DNA of 64,000 nt, taken from positions 62,001-126,000 of the forward strand of contig NZ_JROH01000008.1 of NCBI RefSeq assembly GCF_000786205.1, written 5' to 3'. Shown here piece by piece: positions 26,617 to 36,844 of this stretch. The notes beneath the pieces are model-generated. The model had not been told where the DNA came from. It saw only the letters and a program-made list of their open reading frames with translations, and searched no databases. The position numbers and the translations under genes were made by a program. Source of the DNA: Sphingomonas sp. 37zxx. Its GTDB lineage: Bacteria; Pseudomonadota; Alphaproteobacteria; Sphingomonadales; Sphingomonadaceae. The stretch's first letter is position 1; every line of letters begins with the position of its first letter.

Positions 26617-28893
26617 ATGTCCGTTTCGGCCGCCGCCTCCGCCCGCGAAATTCTTGTCCGTCTGCACGATGTGATGGCGGCGCGGAGCGCGGCTCAGGCT
26701 AAGCTCAACGCGGTGGTCAATATCATCGGCGAGGCGCTCGATAGCGAGGTCTGCTCGATCTATTTGCTGCGCGAAGGCGTGCTCGAACTCTTCGCCACGC
26801 GCGGCCTGGCGCAGGAAGCGGTGCATGTCACCAAGCTGGCGCTGGGCGAGGGCCTGGTGGGCACGATCGCGGGCAATGTCGAGACGCTGAACCTCGACGA
26901 GGCGGCCAGCCATCCCGATTTCGCCTATCGTCCCGAGACCGGCGAGGAGAAGTTCCACAGCTTTGCCGGCGTGCCGATCATCCGCCGCGAACGCGCGGTG
27001 GGGGTGCTGGCGGTGCAGCATGCCGATCCGCGCCGCTATGCCGATATCGAGATCGAGGCGCTGCAGACCGTCGCGATGGTGCTGTCCGAACTGATCGCCA
27101 ATGCCGGGCTGATCGATCCCGCCGGCGGCACGACGCTTCGCCCGCAATCGACCGCGCCGGTGCGCGTGCCCGGCTTCAAGCTGGTCGACGGGATGGCGGC
27201 GGGTGCGGCGGTGTTTCACCAGCCACGGATCACGATCGAGCACACGGTGGCGGAGGATACCGAAGCCGAACGCCACCGCGTCTATGGCGCGTTCGACAAG
27301 ATGCGCGACCAGATCGAGCGCATGTCCAACCAGGCCGATTTCGGCGTCGGCGGCGAGCATGACGAGGTGCTCGAGACCTATAAGATGTTCGCCTATGACG
27401 AGGGCTGGGCACGCCGGATCAACGAAGCGATCGACAGCGGCCTGACCGCCGAGGCGGCGATCGAACGGGTGCAGCAACGCACGCGGATGCGGATGCGCGA
27501 GATCGGCGACCCGCTGCTGCGCGATCGGATGCATGACCTTGAGGATCTGTCGAACCGATTGCTGCGAATCGTCTCGGGGCAATTGGGGACTGCGGCACAA
27601 ATGGGGCTGCGGCAGGATTCGATCCTGATCGCGCGCAACCTCGGCCCTGCCGAACTGCTCGAATATGACCGTCGGCGGCTGAAGGGCGTGGTGCTCGAGG
27701 AAGGCTCGCTCACCGCGCATGTGACGATCGTCGCGCGCGCGATGGGAATTCCGGTGCTGGGGCGCGTCCGCGACGTCAAGCGGCTGATCGCCGAGGGCGA
27801 CCGGCTGCTGCTCGATGTGCCTGCCGAAGCGCTGGTGGTGCGCCCGTCGCTGGCGATGGAAGAGGCGTTCGACGCCAAGCTGGCGATCAGCCAGAAGCGC
27901 CGCGCCGCCTTCACTGCGATGCGCGGCGAACCGCCGGTGACCAGGGACGGCCAGCGGATCACGCTGATGGTCAATGCCGGGTTGCGCGACGACGCCGCCG
28001 CGCTCGACCTGACCGGCGCCGACGGCATCGGCCTGTTCCGCACCGAATTCCAGTTCCTGGTATCGGCGACACTGCCGCAGCGTGAGCGCCAGCAGCGGCT
28101 GTATCGCGACGTGCTCGACGTCGCGGGTGATCGCCCGGTGGTGTTCCGCACGGTCGATATCGGTGGCGACAAGGCGCTGCCCTATCTCGATCACGGCGAC
28201 GGCTATGTCGAGGAGAACCCGGCGATGGGCTGGCGTGCGCTACGCCTCGCGCTCGAACGCGACGGGCTGATGAAGGCGCAGGCGCGCGCGCTGCTCGAGG
28301 CGGGCGCGGGCAAGACGCTCAACGTGATGTTCCCGATGGTGTCCGAACCCTGGGAATTCGATGCCGCCAAGGCGATCTTCGAAAAGCAGCGCGATTGGCT
28401 GGTCGCGCGCGGGCGCAAGCTGCCGACCGATATCCGCTATGGCGCGATGCTCGAAGTGCCGGCGCTTGCCGAGGTGCTCGATCTGCTGCTGCCCAAGATC
28501 GATTTCCTGTCGATCGGCACCAACGACCTGACGCAGTTCCTGTTTGCCGCCGATCGCGCGCACCCCAAGCTGGCGCTGCGCTATGACTGGCTCAGTACGC
28601 CGATCCTGCGCTTTCTGCGCCGGGTGATCGAGCCATGCCGTGCCGCCGGGGTGCCGGTGGCGGTGTGCGGCGAAATGGGCGGGCGGCCACTGGAGGCGAT
28701 GGCGCTGCTCGGCATCGGCATCGAGCGGCTGTCGATCACGCCGGCGGCGGTGGGGCCGGTCAAGGCGATGATCCGCTCGCTCGATCTGGCGGCGCTGCGA
28801 CCGGTGCTGGCGAGCGCGCTTTCTGCACCGCCTGCCGATCTGCGCGCGATGCTGGAAGCCTGGGCGAACGCATCAGGCGTCGAACTGGCCTGA
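26617..28893 (+). CDS. ptsP: PTS-Ntr enzyme I, PtsP
   Basis: 758-residue phosphoenolpyruvate-protein phosphotransferase that starts the regulatory nitrogen PTS relay. The N-terminal GAF domain (about 16-160) is the GlnA/glutamine-sensing region in characterised members. The phosphohistidine is His368 (GSLTAHVTIVARAMG), and the PEP-binding barrel has GLFRTEFQFL, FRTVDIGGDK and catalytic Cys684 (VAVCGEMGG). No PtsO or PtsN is in the window. The start is the ATG at 26617. Confidence 0.95.
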   Translation: MSVSAAASAREILVRLHDVMAARSAAQAKLNAVVNIIGEALDSEVCSIYLLREGVLELFATRGLAQEAVHVTKLALGEGLVGTIAGNVETLNLDEAASHPDFAYRPETGEEKFHSFAGVPIIRRERAVGVLAVQHADPRRYADIEIEALQTVAMVLSELIANAGLIDPAGGTTLRPQSTAPVRVPGFKLVDGMAAGAAVFHQPRITIEHTVAEDTEAERHRVYGAFDKMRDQIERMSNQADFGVGGEHDEVLETYKMFAYDEGWARRINEAIDSGLTAEAAIERVQQRTRMRMREIGDPLLRDRMHDLEDLSNRLLRIVSGQLGTAAQMGLRQDSILIARNLGPAELLEYDRRRLKGVVLEEGSLTAHVTIVARAMGIPVLGRVRDVKRLIAEGDRLLLDVPAEALVVRPSLAMEEAFDAKLAISQKRRAAFTAMRGEPPVTRDGQRITLMVNAGLRDDAAALDLTGADGIGLFRTEFQFLVSATLPQRERQQRLYRDVLDVAGDRPVVFRTVDIGGDKALPYLDHGDGYVEENPAMGWRALRLALERDGLMKAQARALLEAGAGKTLNVMFPMVSEPWEFDAAKAIFEKQRDWLVARGRKLPTDIRYGAMLEVPALAEVLDLLLPKIDFLSIGTNDLTQFLFAADRAHPKLALRYDWLSTPILRFLRRVIEPCRAAGVPVAVCGEMGGRPLEAMALLGIGIERLSITPAAVGPVKAMIRSLDLAALRPVLASALSAPPADLRAMLEAWANASGVELA

Positions 28894-29002
28894 AAAACAT
28901 ACAAAAGATACGTCTCCCCCCTCGTTGACACCCTATGGCTCGTGCTAGAGACGCTGCATTGCGGGAGCCATCGGGGTCGCAACCCTTCCGCCGGAGAAAT
29001 TG

Positions 29003-29794
29003 ATGACTGACGAGGCCGAAGGCGCCATCCGCCCGCCAATCCCGACCACCGTCGGTGAGGGGCTGCGTCTCGCGCGTGAAGCCCAGGGGTTGGCGCTTTC
29101 AGACATCGCTCAGCGCACCCGAATCCCGCTGCGTCATCTCGAAGCGATCGAGGCATCCAATTATATTTCGCTGCCGTCGATCACCTATGCGATGGGCTTT
29201 ACCCGCGCCTATGCCCGCATGATCGGCGCCGATGAAGTCGAGATCGCGCGCGATCTGCGCATCGAGATTGCCGACACCTGGGAAGCGGTGCCGCGGCACG
29301 AGCCCTATGATTTGACCGATCCAGCGCGCGTGCCGCCACGTGGCCTGGCGCTGGCCGGGGTGGCGGTGGCGGTGCTGCTGCTGATCGGTGTTGCACTGTG
29401 GTATGGCACCGGCTTGTTCCGAACCGAGGAAGCGCCGCCTGCGGAGATGGTCGTCGCAACCGCGCCGGTCCCGCCGCCGGCCTCTATCGAAACGGTGCAA
29501 CCGACAGGCGCTGGGCAGGTGACGCTCACCGCCAGCGACGAAGTATGGGTGCGTGTCTATGACGCCAACGACAAGACGCTGCTGATGAAAACGCTTCAGC
29601 CTGGCGAGCGCTATGACGTGCCGATGGCGGCAGAAGGGCCGATGATCAATGTCGGTCGCCCCGACCAATTGACGGTGACGATTGATGGCAGTGCGGTGCC
29701 GCCGCTGGGCGATGGTCGTCGTGCGATTAAGGACGTGGCGCTTAGTGCAGAGGCGCTCCGCGCGCGTTCATCGGCCACGACGCCCGATGCTTAA
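29003..29794 (+). CDS. RodZ-like helix-turn-helix membrane protein
   Basis: 263 residues: N-terminal Cro-type helix-turn-helix (about 20-85: LRLAREAQGLALSDIAQRTR, IPLRHLEAIEASNYISLPS), a single membrane helix (about 115-135) and a C-terminal DUF4115 beta domain (SDEVWVRVYDANDKTLLMKT). This is the RodZ architecture; RodZ links MreB to the cell-wall machine. In sphingomonads it normally precedes a CpoB-like gene, as here. ATG 29003 has GGAG upstream. Confidence 0.87.
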   Translation: MTDEAEGAIRPPIPTTVGEGLRLAREAQGLALSDIAQRTRIPLRHLEAIEASNYISLPSITYAMGFTRAYARMIGADEVEIARDLRIEIADTWEAVPRHEPYDLTDPARVPPRGLALAGVAVAVLLLIGVALWYGTGLFRTEEAPPAEMVVATAPVPPPASIETVQPTGAGQVTLTASDEVWVRVYDANDKTLLMKTLQPGERYDVPMAAEGPMINVGRPDQLTVTIDGSAVPPLGDGRRAIKDVALSAEALRARSSATTPDA

Positions 29795-29857
29795 CGCTGG
29801 TGATAGGGTGCAGCGTGTAGCTACGCTGCTTTCGATCACGACACCGGGGGGTGAACG

Positions 29858-30802
29858 ATGCGCCTGACGATTACGATGATGTTGGCAGCGACGATGTTGA
29901 CCGTGGCACCGCCGGTGCTGGCGCAGACGACGGCTGGCGTCGAAGGGCGCATCGACCGGCTGGAGCGCGAAATGCGCGCGGTGCAGCGCAAGGTGTTTCC
30001 CGGCGGTGCCGGCCAGACGCTTGAACCGCAGATCGCCGCGCCGGTGACGCCGCAATCCTTGCCCGGCACGCCAGCCACCAGCGCGGTCGCCGATCTCAAC
30101 GCGCGCGTGAACGCGCTCGAGGCGCAACTGGCGACCATGACCGGCCAGATCGAACAGGGCGAATACCGTCTTCGCCAGATGGAGCAGGCGGTAGAGGCGT
30201 ATCGTAAGACCAATGATGCGCGGATCGCGGCGCTGGAGAGCGGCGGGGTGGTGACCCCGGCACCGGCATCTGCACCCGGTGCTGCTGCGGCTGGTGATAC
30301 TCGTCCGGCGGCTTCGGGCAGCCGCCCTGCCGTGTCCGAAGCCGCGACCGCGCCGTCGCGCGATCCGGCCCGCGCGCAGTTGGTGAGTGCAGTGGCCCGC
30401 CCGGCTACCGGCGATGCCGCCGAGGATAGCTATACCTATGGCTTTCGCTTGTGGCAGGCCAAGCTGTATCCCGAAGCGCAGGCCGAACTGAAGAAATTCG
30501 TCGCTGCCCACCCCAATCATCGGCGCGCCAGCTTCGCGCAGAACCTGTTGGGGCGAGCCTATCTCGACGAAGGCAAGCCAAGCCTTGCCTCGATCGCCTT
30601 TTATGAAAACTACAAGAAGATGCCCGATGGCGAGCGGGCGCCCGATAGCCTGTTCTATCTGGGACAGGCGCTGGTGGCGCTGAAAAAGCCTGCCGATGCG
30701 TGCAAGGTCTATGGCGAACTGACCGATGTCTATAGCGATCGGATGGCGGCGAGCATGGTCGCCGACGTGGCAAGGGCGCGCACCGCTGCCAAATGCGGCT
30801 GA
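29858..30802 (+). CDS. cpoB: Tol-Pal-associated TPR protein CpoB/YbgF
   Basis: 314-residue periplasmic protein: signal peptide (cleavage near VLAQT), N-terminal coiled coil (GRIDRLEREMRAVQRKV; LNARVNALEAQL), Pro/Ala linker, then TPR repeats (YTYGFRLWQAKLYPEAQAEL, FAQNLLGRAYLDEGKPSLAS). CpoB coordinates peptidoglycan synthesis with outer-membrane constriction. Here it is separated from tol-pal and lies next to the RodZ-like gene. Confidence 0.9.
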   Translation: MRLTITMMLAATMLTVAPPVLAQTTAGVEGRIDRLEREMRAVQRKVFPGGAGQTLEPQIAAPVTPQSLPGTPATSAVADLNARVNALEAQLATMTGQIEQGEYRLRQMEQAVEAYRKTNDARIAALESGGVVTPAPASAPGAAAAGDTRPAASGSRPAVSEAATAPSRDPARAQLVSAVARPATGDAAEDSYTYGFRLWQAKLYPEAQAELKKFVAAHPNHRRASFAQNLLGRAYLDEGKPSLASIAFYENYKKMPDGERAPDSLFYLGQALVALKKPADACKVYGELTDVYSDRMAASMVADVARARTAAKCG

Positions 30803-31778
30803 CACGCTGACGCCCGATGCCGGGGCGGTCGCGCGGTTTCGCGGCGATCTGGCTCGGTTGGTAGAGATTGACGACGTGCGGTTGCTGGTGGCGGTGTCGG
30901 GCGGTCCCGACAGCGTGGCGCTGCTGTTGCTGGCCCATGCGGTGTTGGTCGATCGTTGCTACGCCGCGACGGTCGACCACGGAATCCGCAGCGCATCGGC
31001 GGACGAGGCTGCCTTTGTTGCGCGATTATGCGCCGATCGCGGCATCCGGCACGATATCCTGACCGGCCCGCTACCCGCGCGCGTCGGCCGCACCGCCAAT
31101 CTATCAGCCCGCGCGCGAGCGCTGCGCTATGGGCTGCTCGAGCGGCACATGACCTGCATTGGTGCCGATCGGCTCGCGACCGGACATCACGCCGATGACC
31201 AGCGCGAAACCCTGGTGATGCGCCTTAACCGCGGGTCGGGGGTTGCCGGGCTGGCTGGGATTCGCGCAAGCGGCGGCAGGATCGTTCGGCCATTGTTGTC
31301 CTGGCGGCGTGACGACCTGGCGGCCATTGTCCATGGTTGCAGGATCGCCGCGGTCGACGATCCGAGTAATGTCGATCATCGCTATGACCGCGCGCGGCTG
31401 CGAAAGGCATTGCGCGACGATACGCTGCTCGATGTCGCCGGGCTGGTATCCAGCGCTGGCGCGCTCGCCGACGCCGATGACGCGCTCGGCTGGACCGCAC
31501 GCCAATTGTTCGAAAGCGATTGCAGCCGCGACGGGCAGAGCATCGGTTTCGACATCGGCAACACCCCCTTTGAACTGCGTCGCCGAGTCGTCGAACGTTG
31601 CCTGCGCGCGATCGATTCGGGCATCGAAATTCGGGGCGAAGCACTGGTCCGGTTCGTGCGCCTGCTCGAATCGGGTCGCCCAGCGATGCTAGGTGTGGTC
31701 AAGGGCAGCGTGGTCGATCGCGGCAATGCCGGTATTCATTGGCTTTTTACCCTCGCTCCGGTGCGGCGCGGCGGTTGA
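30726..31778 (+). CDS. tilS: tRNA(Ile)-lysidine synthetase TilS
   Basis: PP-loop ATPase that converts the wobble C of the AUA-reading tRNA-Ile to lysidine. SGGPDS motif at about 58-63, TVDHGIRSASADEA, GHHADDQRETLVMRLNRGSG and the family block DPSNVDHRYDRARLRKAL are clear. From the listed ATG the gene overlaps cpoB by 77 bases and has some 35 extra N-terminal residues without a ribosome site; the true start may be a non-ATG codon near 30800-30860. Confidence 0.9.
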   Translation: MSIAIGWRRAWSPTWQGRAPLPNAADTLTPDAGAVARFRGDLARLVEIDDVRLLVAVSGGPDSVALLLLAHAVLVDRCYAATVDHGIRSASADEAAFVARLCADRGIRHDILTGPLPARVGRTANLSARARALRYGLLERHMTCIGADRLATGHHADDQRETLVMRLNRGSGVAGLAGIRASGGRIVRPLLSWRRDDLAAIVHGCRIAAVDDPSNVDHRYDRARLRKALRDDTLLDVAGLVSSAGALADADDALGWTARQLFESDCSRDGQSIGFDIGNTPFELRRRVVERCLRAIDSGIEIRGEALVRFVRLLESGRPAMLGVVKGSVVDRGNAGIHWLFTLAPVRRGG

Positions 31779-31878
31779 CCCTGTCCCTTGGTCCATTCGA
31801 TGACACTGATCGGCGCTGTTCCATTGCCATTAACCCGCGTTCGCCTATCTTGATATCCAAGGAAAGGTATCTCGCCAC

Positions 31879-33837
31879 ATGAACGATAACGACAAGCAGC
31901 AAGGCCCGGAGAACGGCGGCGGCAATCCTTGGATGCGCAGCCTGATGGTCTGGGTCGGCATATTGCTGGCACTCGCGCTTTTCGTGACGCTGTTCGAAGG
32001 CCGCAGCAGCCAGTCGGCCGGCAACACGATCGCTTATTCGGCATTTCTGGACAAGGTCGAGGAAGGTTCGGTGCGCGAGGTCAATGTTGCGCCCAACGTC
32101 GTCACCGGTGTGCTGAGCAACGCAGAGCGGTTTCGCACGAATACGCCGAACGATCCGCAACTGATCGAGCGCCTGCGCACGCGCGGCGTGACGATCAATG
32201 CTCGGCCTGAAGAAGGGCCGAACATCTGGATGGTGCTATTGTATCAATCGCTGCCGTTCCTGCTGTTCCTTGGCATCGCCTTCTTCGTGCTTCGCCAGAT
32301 GCAGAAGAATTCGGGTGCGGGTGGCGCAATGGGCTTCGGCAAGTCGAAGGCGAAGCTACTGACCCAGAAGGAAGGCAAGGTCACCTTTGCCGACGTGGCG
32401 GGCATCGACGAAGCGCGCGAGGAGCTTGAGGAGATCGTCGAGTTCCTGAAGGACCCGACCAAGTTCGCGCGTCTGGGCGGCAAGATCCCCAAGGGTGCGC
32501 TGCTGGTGGGTTCGCCGGGTACCGGCAAGACGCTGCTCGCTCGCGCGATTGCGGGCGAGGCGGGCGTGCCGTTCTTCACCATTTCGGGTTCGGATTTTGT
32601 CGAGATGTTCGTCGGCGTCGGCGCGAGCCGCGTGCGCGACATGTTCGAGCAGGCCAAGAAGTCGGCACCGTGCATCGTCTTCATCGACGAAATCGACGCC
32701 GTCGGTCGCCACCGTGGCGCGGGGCTGGGCAATGGCAATGACGAGCGCGAACAGACGCTCAACCAGCTGCTGGTCGAAATGGACGGCTTCGAGGCGAACG
32801 AAGGCATCATCATCATCGCCGCGACCAACCGTCCCGACGTGCTCGATCCCGCCTTGCTGCGGCCGGGTCGCTTCGATCGCCAGGTCGTGGTGCCGCGCCC
32901 CGACATCGATGGTCGGGTGAAGATCCTCGAAGTGCATATGAAGAAGGTGCCGCTGGCCCCCGATGTCGATGCACGGACGATCGCGCGTGGCACGCCGGGC
33001 TTTTCGGGTGCCGATCTTGCTAATCTGGTGAACGAGGCCGCGCTGACCGCCGCGCGCAAGGGCAAGCGGCTGGTGGCGATGCTCGAGTTCGAGGAAGCCA
33101 AGGACAAGGTAATGATGGGTGCCGAGCGGCGCTCGATGGTGATGACCGACGACGAAAAGCGGATGACCGCCTATCACGAGGCGGGCCACGCCGTGGTCGC
33201 GCTGCATGAGGCTGCATCGGATCCGATCCACAAGGCGACGATCATCCCGCGCGGTCGGGCGCTGGGCATGGTGATGCGCCTGCCCGAGCGCGATTCGTAC
33301 AGCTATCACCGCGACAAGATGTACGCCAATTTGTCGGTCTCGATGGGCGGCCGCGTCGCCGAGGAAATCATCTTCGGCTATGACAAGGTTTCGTCGGGGG
33401 CGTCGGGCGACATTCAATATGCGACCAAGCTGGCGCGTGACATGGTCACGAAGTGGGGCATGTCCGACAAGATCGGCCCGCTGATGTATTCGGAGGGCGA
33501 GGAGGAAGTGTTCCTCGGCTATTCGCGCCAGAACAATGTGTCGATGTCGAACGAAACCGCGCAGCTGATCGACAAGGAGATCAAGTCGATCGTCGAGGGC
33601 GGCTATGACAAGGCTAAGCAGCTACTGACCGAGCATGTCGACCAGCTCCACCTCGTTGCCGGCGCGCTGCTCGAATACGAAACCCTGTCGGGTGACGAGA
33701 TCAAGCGGATCATGGCGGGCGAGGATATTGATCGCGATGAACCGGGAGCGAAGAACAGCTCAGTCGCGGTCGCGGGAACGTCTATTCCCAAGACTCGGCG
33801 TCCAAAGGGGCCGTTCGGAACCCCGCAGCCAGCTTAA
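31879..33837 (+). CDS. ftsH: ATP-dependent zinc metalloprotease FtsH
   Basis: 652-residue inner-membrane AAA+ protease for membrane and regulatory proteins. Two membrane helices (about 20-40 and 117-137) flank a periplasmic domain. Walker A GSPGTGKT is at 211-218, Walker B FIDEID follows, the second-region-of-homology Arg is in [10 protein letters not shown], and the zinc motif HEAGH is at 433-437. It is full length with the usual low-complexity C-terminus. Confidence 0.98.
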   Translation: MNDNDKQQGPENGGGNPWMRSLMVWVGILLALALFVTLFEGRSSQSAGNTIAYSAFLDKVEEGSVREVNVAPNVVTGVLSNAERFRTNTPNDPQLIERLRTRGVTINARPEEGPNIWMVLLYQSLPFLLFLGIAFFVLRQMQKNSGAGGAMGFGKSKAKLLTQKEGKVTFADVAGIDEAREELEEIVEFLKDPTKFARLGGKIPKGALLVGSPGTGKTLLARAIAGEAGVPFFTISGSDFVEMFVGVGASRVRDMFEQAKKSAPCIVFIDEIDAVGRHRGAGLGNGNDEREQTLNQLLVEMDGFEANEGIIIIAATNRPDVLDPALLRPGRFDRQVVVPRPDIDGRVKILEVHMKKVPLAPDVDARTIARGTPGFSGADLANLVNEAALTAARKGKRLVAMLEFEEAKDKVMMGAERRSMVMTDDEKRMTAYHEAGHAVVALHEAASDPIHKATIIPRGRALGMVMRLPERDSYSYHRDKMYANLSVSMGGRVAEEIIFGYDKVSSGASGDIQYATKLARDMVTKWGMSDKIGPLMYSEGEEEVFLGYSRQNNVSMSNETAQLIDKEIKSIVEGGYDKAKQLLTEHVDQLHLVAGALLEYETLSGDEIKRIMAGEDIDRDEPGAKNSSVAVAGTSIPKTRRPKGPFGTPQPA

Positions 33838-33865
33838 TTCACTTGGCATTCAGCTGATAATTGAC

Positions 33866-33896
33866 AATCCTCGTCGGGTAACCGGCGGGGATTTTC
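33866..33896 (+). terminator. Hairpin with GTAA tetraloop after ftsH
   Basis: AATCCTCGTCGG - GTAA - CCGGCGGGGATT forms a 12-pair stem (two G-T pairs) closed by a GNRA-type loop and followed by a short T stretch. It may end the ftsH transcript. Its right arm also contains the GGCGGGG that precedes the ATG at 33899, so it could instead hide that ribosome site. Confidence 0.55.
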
Positions 33897-33898
33897 AT

Positions 33899-34279
33899 AT
33901 GCGCGCTTTCGGACTGATGTTGGCTCTGGCCCTGATGGCCGCTCCGGCGAATGTACACGCGATGACTGTCGAGGAGTTCCTCGCCAAGGTAAAGGCGCTC
34001 AAGGCCAAGGGGCTGTTTGCGATCGGGTCGCGCGATATCGGCATGCTCAAGACCGAAATGAAAGCCATCGGAACCGCCTATCGGGCCGATATCGACGGAG
34101 CCCGCAAGGCCGGTCGAACACCCGACAGTTGTCCGCCCCCGAGCAAGGGCGGCTCCGCGCCGACGCTGGGTGGCAAGGCGTTTTTCTCCGATCTCCAAGC
34201 GATCCCACCGGCGCAGGCGCGCACGACCAGCATGAAGGATGCCTTCTACGCGATCATGCGCAAACGCTTCCCCTGCTGA
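33899..34279 (+). CDS. Small secreted hypothetical protein
   Basis: 126 residues with a signal peptide ([21 protein letters not shown]). The mature region is helical, Lys/Ala-rich ([20 protein letters not shown]), with CPPPSKGG and a C-terminal Cys. No family recognised. The ATG at 33899 lies just behind a hairpin that contains its ribosome site. It is probably a periplasmic protein of unknown role. Confidence 0.75.
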   Translation: MRAFGLMLALALMAAPANVHAMTVEEFLAKVKALKAKGLFAIGSRDIGMLKTEMKAIGTAYRADIDGARKAGRTPDSCPPPSKGGSAPTLGGKAFFSDLQAIPPAQARTTSMKDAFYAIMRKRFPC

Positions 34280-34374
34280 ATCAGCCGACCAGCCCAAGCC
34301 CCAGGATCGACGAGCGGCGTTTCACTTGTATACAGCGCTTCGCGAGTGCCCAGATACCCGCAGCGGAGACGATG

Positions 34375-35646
34375 ATGGCGACCGATCCCGACCAGACCGA
34401 CTGGACCGCGCGCATGCGAACGCTTGGGCTGCGCGCGCGCCTAGCCGCGCGGATACTTGCTGCATCGCCCAGTGCGGCACGGTCCGCCGCGCTTCGATCC
34501 GCCGCCGCCGCAATCCGTGCGGCTGCGGGTGTGATCCTCGACGCCAATGCCACCGACATGGCGCGCGCCCAGGCCAATGGGCTGGCCCCGGCGCTGCTCG
34601 ACCGGCTGCGGCTCGACCCTGCCCGGCTCGAAGCGACCGCCGCCGGGGTCGAAGCGGTGGCGGCGCTCGATGATCCGGTGGGCACGCTGGTCGATCGGCG
34701 GGAGCGGCCCAATGGACTGGTGCTCGAGCGGGTGCGGGTGCCGATCGGGGTGATCGGGATCATCTTTGAAAGCCGGCCCAATGTCACCGCCGATGCCGGG
34801 GCCTTGTGCGTGATGGCGGGCAATGCCGCGATCCTGCGCGGTGGGTCCGAAGCGATCGAGACCAACCGCGCGCTGCATGCGGCCTTTGTTGCAGGGCTGG
34901 GCGCTGCCGGGATCACGCCCGATGCGGTGCAGTTGATCGGCGACACCGATCGCGCCGCTGTGGGTGCGATGCTCGCCGCCGATGGCCAGATCGACCTGGT
35001 GGTGCCGCGCGGGGGCAAGAGCCTGGTCGCGCGCGTCCAGGCCGAGGCGCGCGTGCCAGTGCTCGCGCATCTCGACGGGATCAACCACAGCTATATCGAC
35101 GCTGCCGCCGATCCGGCGATGGCCAAGGCGATCGCGCTCAACGCCAAGATGCGGCGCACCGGCATTTGCGGTGCGACCGAAACGCTATTGATCGACCGCG
35201 CCTTTGCTGCGCCCGGCCCGATATTGGCGGCGCTTGCCGATGTCGGCTGCGAGCTGCGCGGTGACGCCGAAGCGTGCGCGATCGAGCCTCGTGTCTTGTC
35301 CGCCGATGATGAGGATTGGGACACCGAATATCTCGATGCGATCCTCGCGGTGCGGATCGTCGACGGGGTTGACGCCGCGATCGCGCATATCGCGGCGCAT
35401 GGATCGCACCATACCGACGCGATCGTCACCGCCGATGCCGCAGTCGCCGAGCGTTTCCTGGCGCAGGTCGATTCGGCGATCGTGATGTGGAACGCCTCGA
35501 CCCAGTTCGCCGATGGCGGCGAATTCGGGCTGGGTGCCGAGATCGGCATCGCCACCGGCCGTCTGCACGCGCGCGGCCCGGTCGCACTGGAAGGGCTGAC
35601 GACGTATAAATGGGTGGTGCGCGGCACCGGCCAGGTGCGTCCTTGA
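34375..35646 (+). CDS. proA: Gamma-glutamyl phosphate reductase
   Basis: Second step of proline synthesis, NADPH reduction of glutamyl phosphate. 423 residues of the aldehyde dehydrogenase superfamily, with catalytic Cys265 ([11 protein letters not shown]), [19 protein letters not shown] and the C-terminal [20 protein letters not shown]. Two adjacent ATGs exist; GGAG spacing favours 34375 over 34372. Upstream in-frame codons are not needed. Confidence 0.97.
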   Translation: MATDPDQTDWTARMRTLGLRARLAARILAASPSAARSAALRSAAAAIRAAAGVILDANATDMARAQANGLAPALLDRLRLDPARLEATAAGVEAVAALDDPVGTLVDRRERPNGLVLERVRVPIGVIGIIFESRPNVTADAGALCVMAGNAAILRGGSEAIETNRALHAAFVAGLGAAGITPDAVQLIGDTDRAAVGAMLAADGQIDLVVPRGGKSLVARVQAEARVPVLAHLDGINHSYIDAAADPAMAKAIALNAKMRRTGICGATETLLIDRAFAAPGPILAALADVGCELRGDAEACAIEPRVLSADDEDWDTEYLDAILAVRIVDGVDAAIAHIAAHGSHHTDAIVTADAAVAERFLAQVDSAIVMWNASTQFADGGEFGLGAEIGIATGRLHARGPVALEGLTTYKWVVRGTGQVRP

Positions 35647-35677
35647 TGCCGGGCGGTAGCAGGCGTAGGTTTAGGGA

Positions 35678-35932
35678 ATGAACAAGCCGGTCACGATCAC
35701 GACGCAGATCGATGCGGAAACGCACGCGATGGTGCGGCGGGTGTCCGAAGCACTGGGGCGAAGCGAGGCCGAGTTCATCGCGGGCGCCGTCGAGCGCGCG
35801 GCGCAGAGCCAGTCGGACTATCTGGCATTCATCCAGGTCGGCATCGACGCCGCCGACCGGGGCGACACGATCAGCCAGGACGATATGGAACACTGGTTCG
35901 AGGGACGGATAGCGCAACGCGCGGCGGGATGA
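35678..35932 (+). CDS. Ribbon-helix-helix-type antitoxin
   Basis: 84 residues. The N-terminus reads as a ribbon-helix-helix DNA-binding motif (VTITTQIDAETHAMVRRVSE, ALGRSEAEFIAGAVERAAQ) and the C-terminus as a toxin-binding tail (DTISQDDMEHWFEGRIAQ). The stop overlaps the ATG of the RelE/ParE-type gene (ATGA). It is likely the autoregulating antitoxin of the pair. Confidence 0.85.
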   Translation: MNKPVTITTQIDAETHAMVRRVSEALGRSEAEFIAGAVERAAQSQSDYLAFIQVGIDAADRGDTISQDDMEHWFEGRIAQRAAG

Positions 35933-36213
35933 AGGTTCGATGGACGTGCCCGGCGCAAGGCGATTTCGACCGGATCGACAGCTTCTATGCCGAAACCGCG
36001 CCCGACATGGCCGATCGCGTTGGTAGAGACGCGGTTCGCGCCGGCCGCTTTCTCGCGGATTATCCCAATGCCGGTGAAGTGGTGGAAAAAGACGTCCGCA
36101 AATGGTCGATCTCGGGGAGCCCGTATCTTTTGCTGTATCGCGTCACCGACGAGGCGGTTGAAGTCTTGCGGGTCCGGCACCGCCGGGAAGATTGGCGTAC
36201 CCCATTCGAATGA
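35929..36213 (+). CDS. RelE/ParE family toxin
   Basis: 94 residues with the ParE pattern: WTCPAQGDFDRIDSFYAET, DAVRAGRFLADYPNAGEV, SGSPYLLLYRVTDEAVEVLR and terminal VRHRREDW. ParE members poison gyrase; RelE members cut mRNA, and the sequence is closer to ParE. It overlaps the antitoxin upstream and nadD downstream (ATGA at both ends), so an acquired pair is now wired into a housekeeping operon. Confidence 0.88.
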   Translation: MKVRWTCPAQGDFDRIDSFYAETAPDMADRVGRDAVRAGRFLADYPNAGEVVEKDVRKWSISGSPYLLLYRVTDEAVEVLRVRHRREDWRTPFE

Positions 36214-36836
36214 CCCGAATCGGTCTCATGGGCGGGTCGTTCAATCCGGCGCATCGCGGGCATCGGCGGATCGCGTTGCAGGCGATCCGGGCGCTCGCGC
36301 TCGACGAGGTCTGGTGGATCGTGTCGCCGGGCAATCCGCTCAAGGATGCGGCCACCGATATGGCCCCGTTCGCCGCCAGGGTCGCGTCGGCCCAGGCGAT
36401 GGCGCGGCGGGCAACGATCCGCGTCAGCACGATCGAACGGCGGCTGAAGACGCGCTACACCGTCGATCTGATCGCGAAATTGCCGCAACTCTACCCCAAA
36501 AAGCGTTTCATCTGGATTATGGGCGGCGACAATCTGGCGGGATTCCACCAATGGAGGCGCTGGCGCGATATCGCGCGTGAGGTTCCGATTGCGGTAATCG
36601 CGCGTCCGGGATATGAAGGGGATGCCCGCGCCAGTCCAGCGATGGGCTGGCTGCGGCGCTCGGTGCGGCCCGCACGCCAGGCGAAGCAATGGGACGAGTG
36701 GAGATTGCCGGCCTTGGTGCTGCTGCGCTTCCGCCCCGATCAAACTTCGGCGACCCGCATTCGCGCCGCTGACCCCGCCTGGCATCGCCGTTTCAGCAAC
36801 GAACGGCGACCCAGCCATTTCACTGCACGTCTCTAG
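36210..36836 (+). CDS. nadD: Nicotinate-nucleotide adenylyltransferase
   Basis: Makes deamido-NAD from nicotinate mononucleotide and ATP. 208 residues; nucleotide-binding GGSFNPAHRGH near the N-terminus, WWIVSPGNPLK, IMGGDNLAGFHQWRRW and the late SATRIR (ISxTxIR-type) motif. The ATG at 36210 overlaps the toxin stop. It is followed by rsfS and rlmH, the conserved order. Confidence 0.95.
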   Translation: MTRIGLMGGSFNPAHRGHRRIALQAIRALALDEVWWIVSPGNPLKDAATDMAPFAARVASAQAMARRATIRVSTIERRLKTRYTVDLIAKLPQLYPKKRFIWIMGGDNLAGFHQWRRWRDIAREVPIAVIARPGYEGDARASPAMGWLRRSVRPARQAKQWDEWRLPALVLLRFRPDQTSATRIRAADPAWHRRFSNERRPSHFTARL

Positions 36837-36844
36837 GAGCTACA

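Noticed and set aside
33861..33866. TTGACA as a -35 element before the small secreted protein
   Set aside because: No -10-like hexamer occurs at 16-18 bases; that stretch is the GC-rich hairpin.
34129..34374. N-terminal extension of ProA
   Set aside because: The extra 82 codons overlap the small secreted protein in another frame and do not match ProA.
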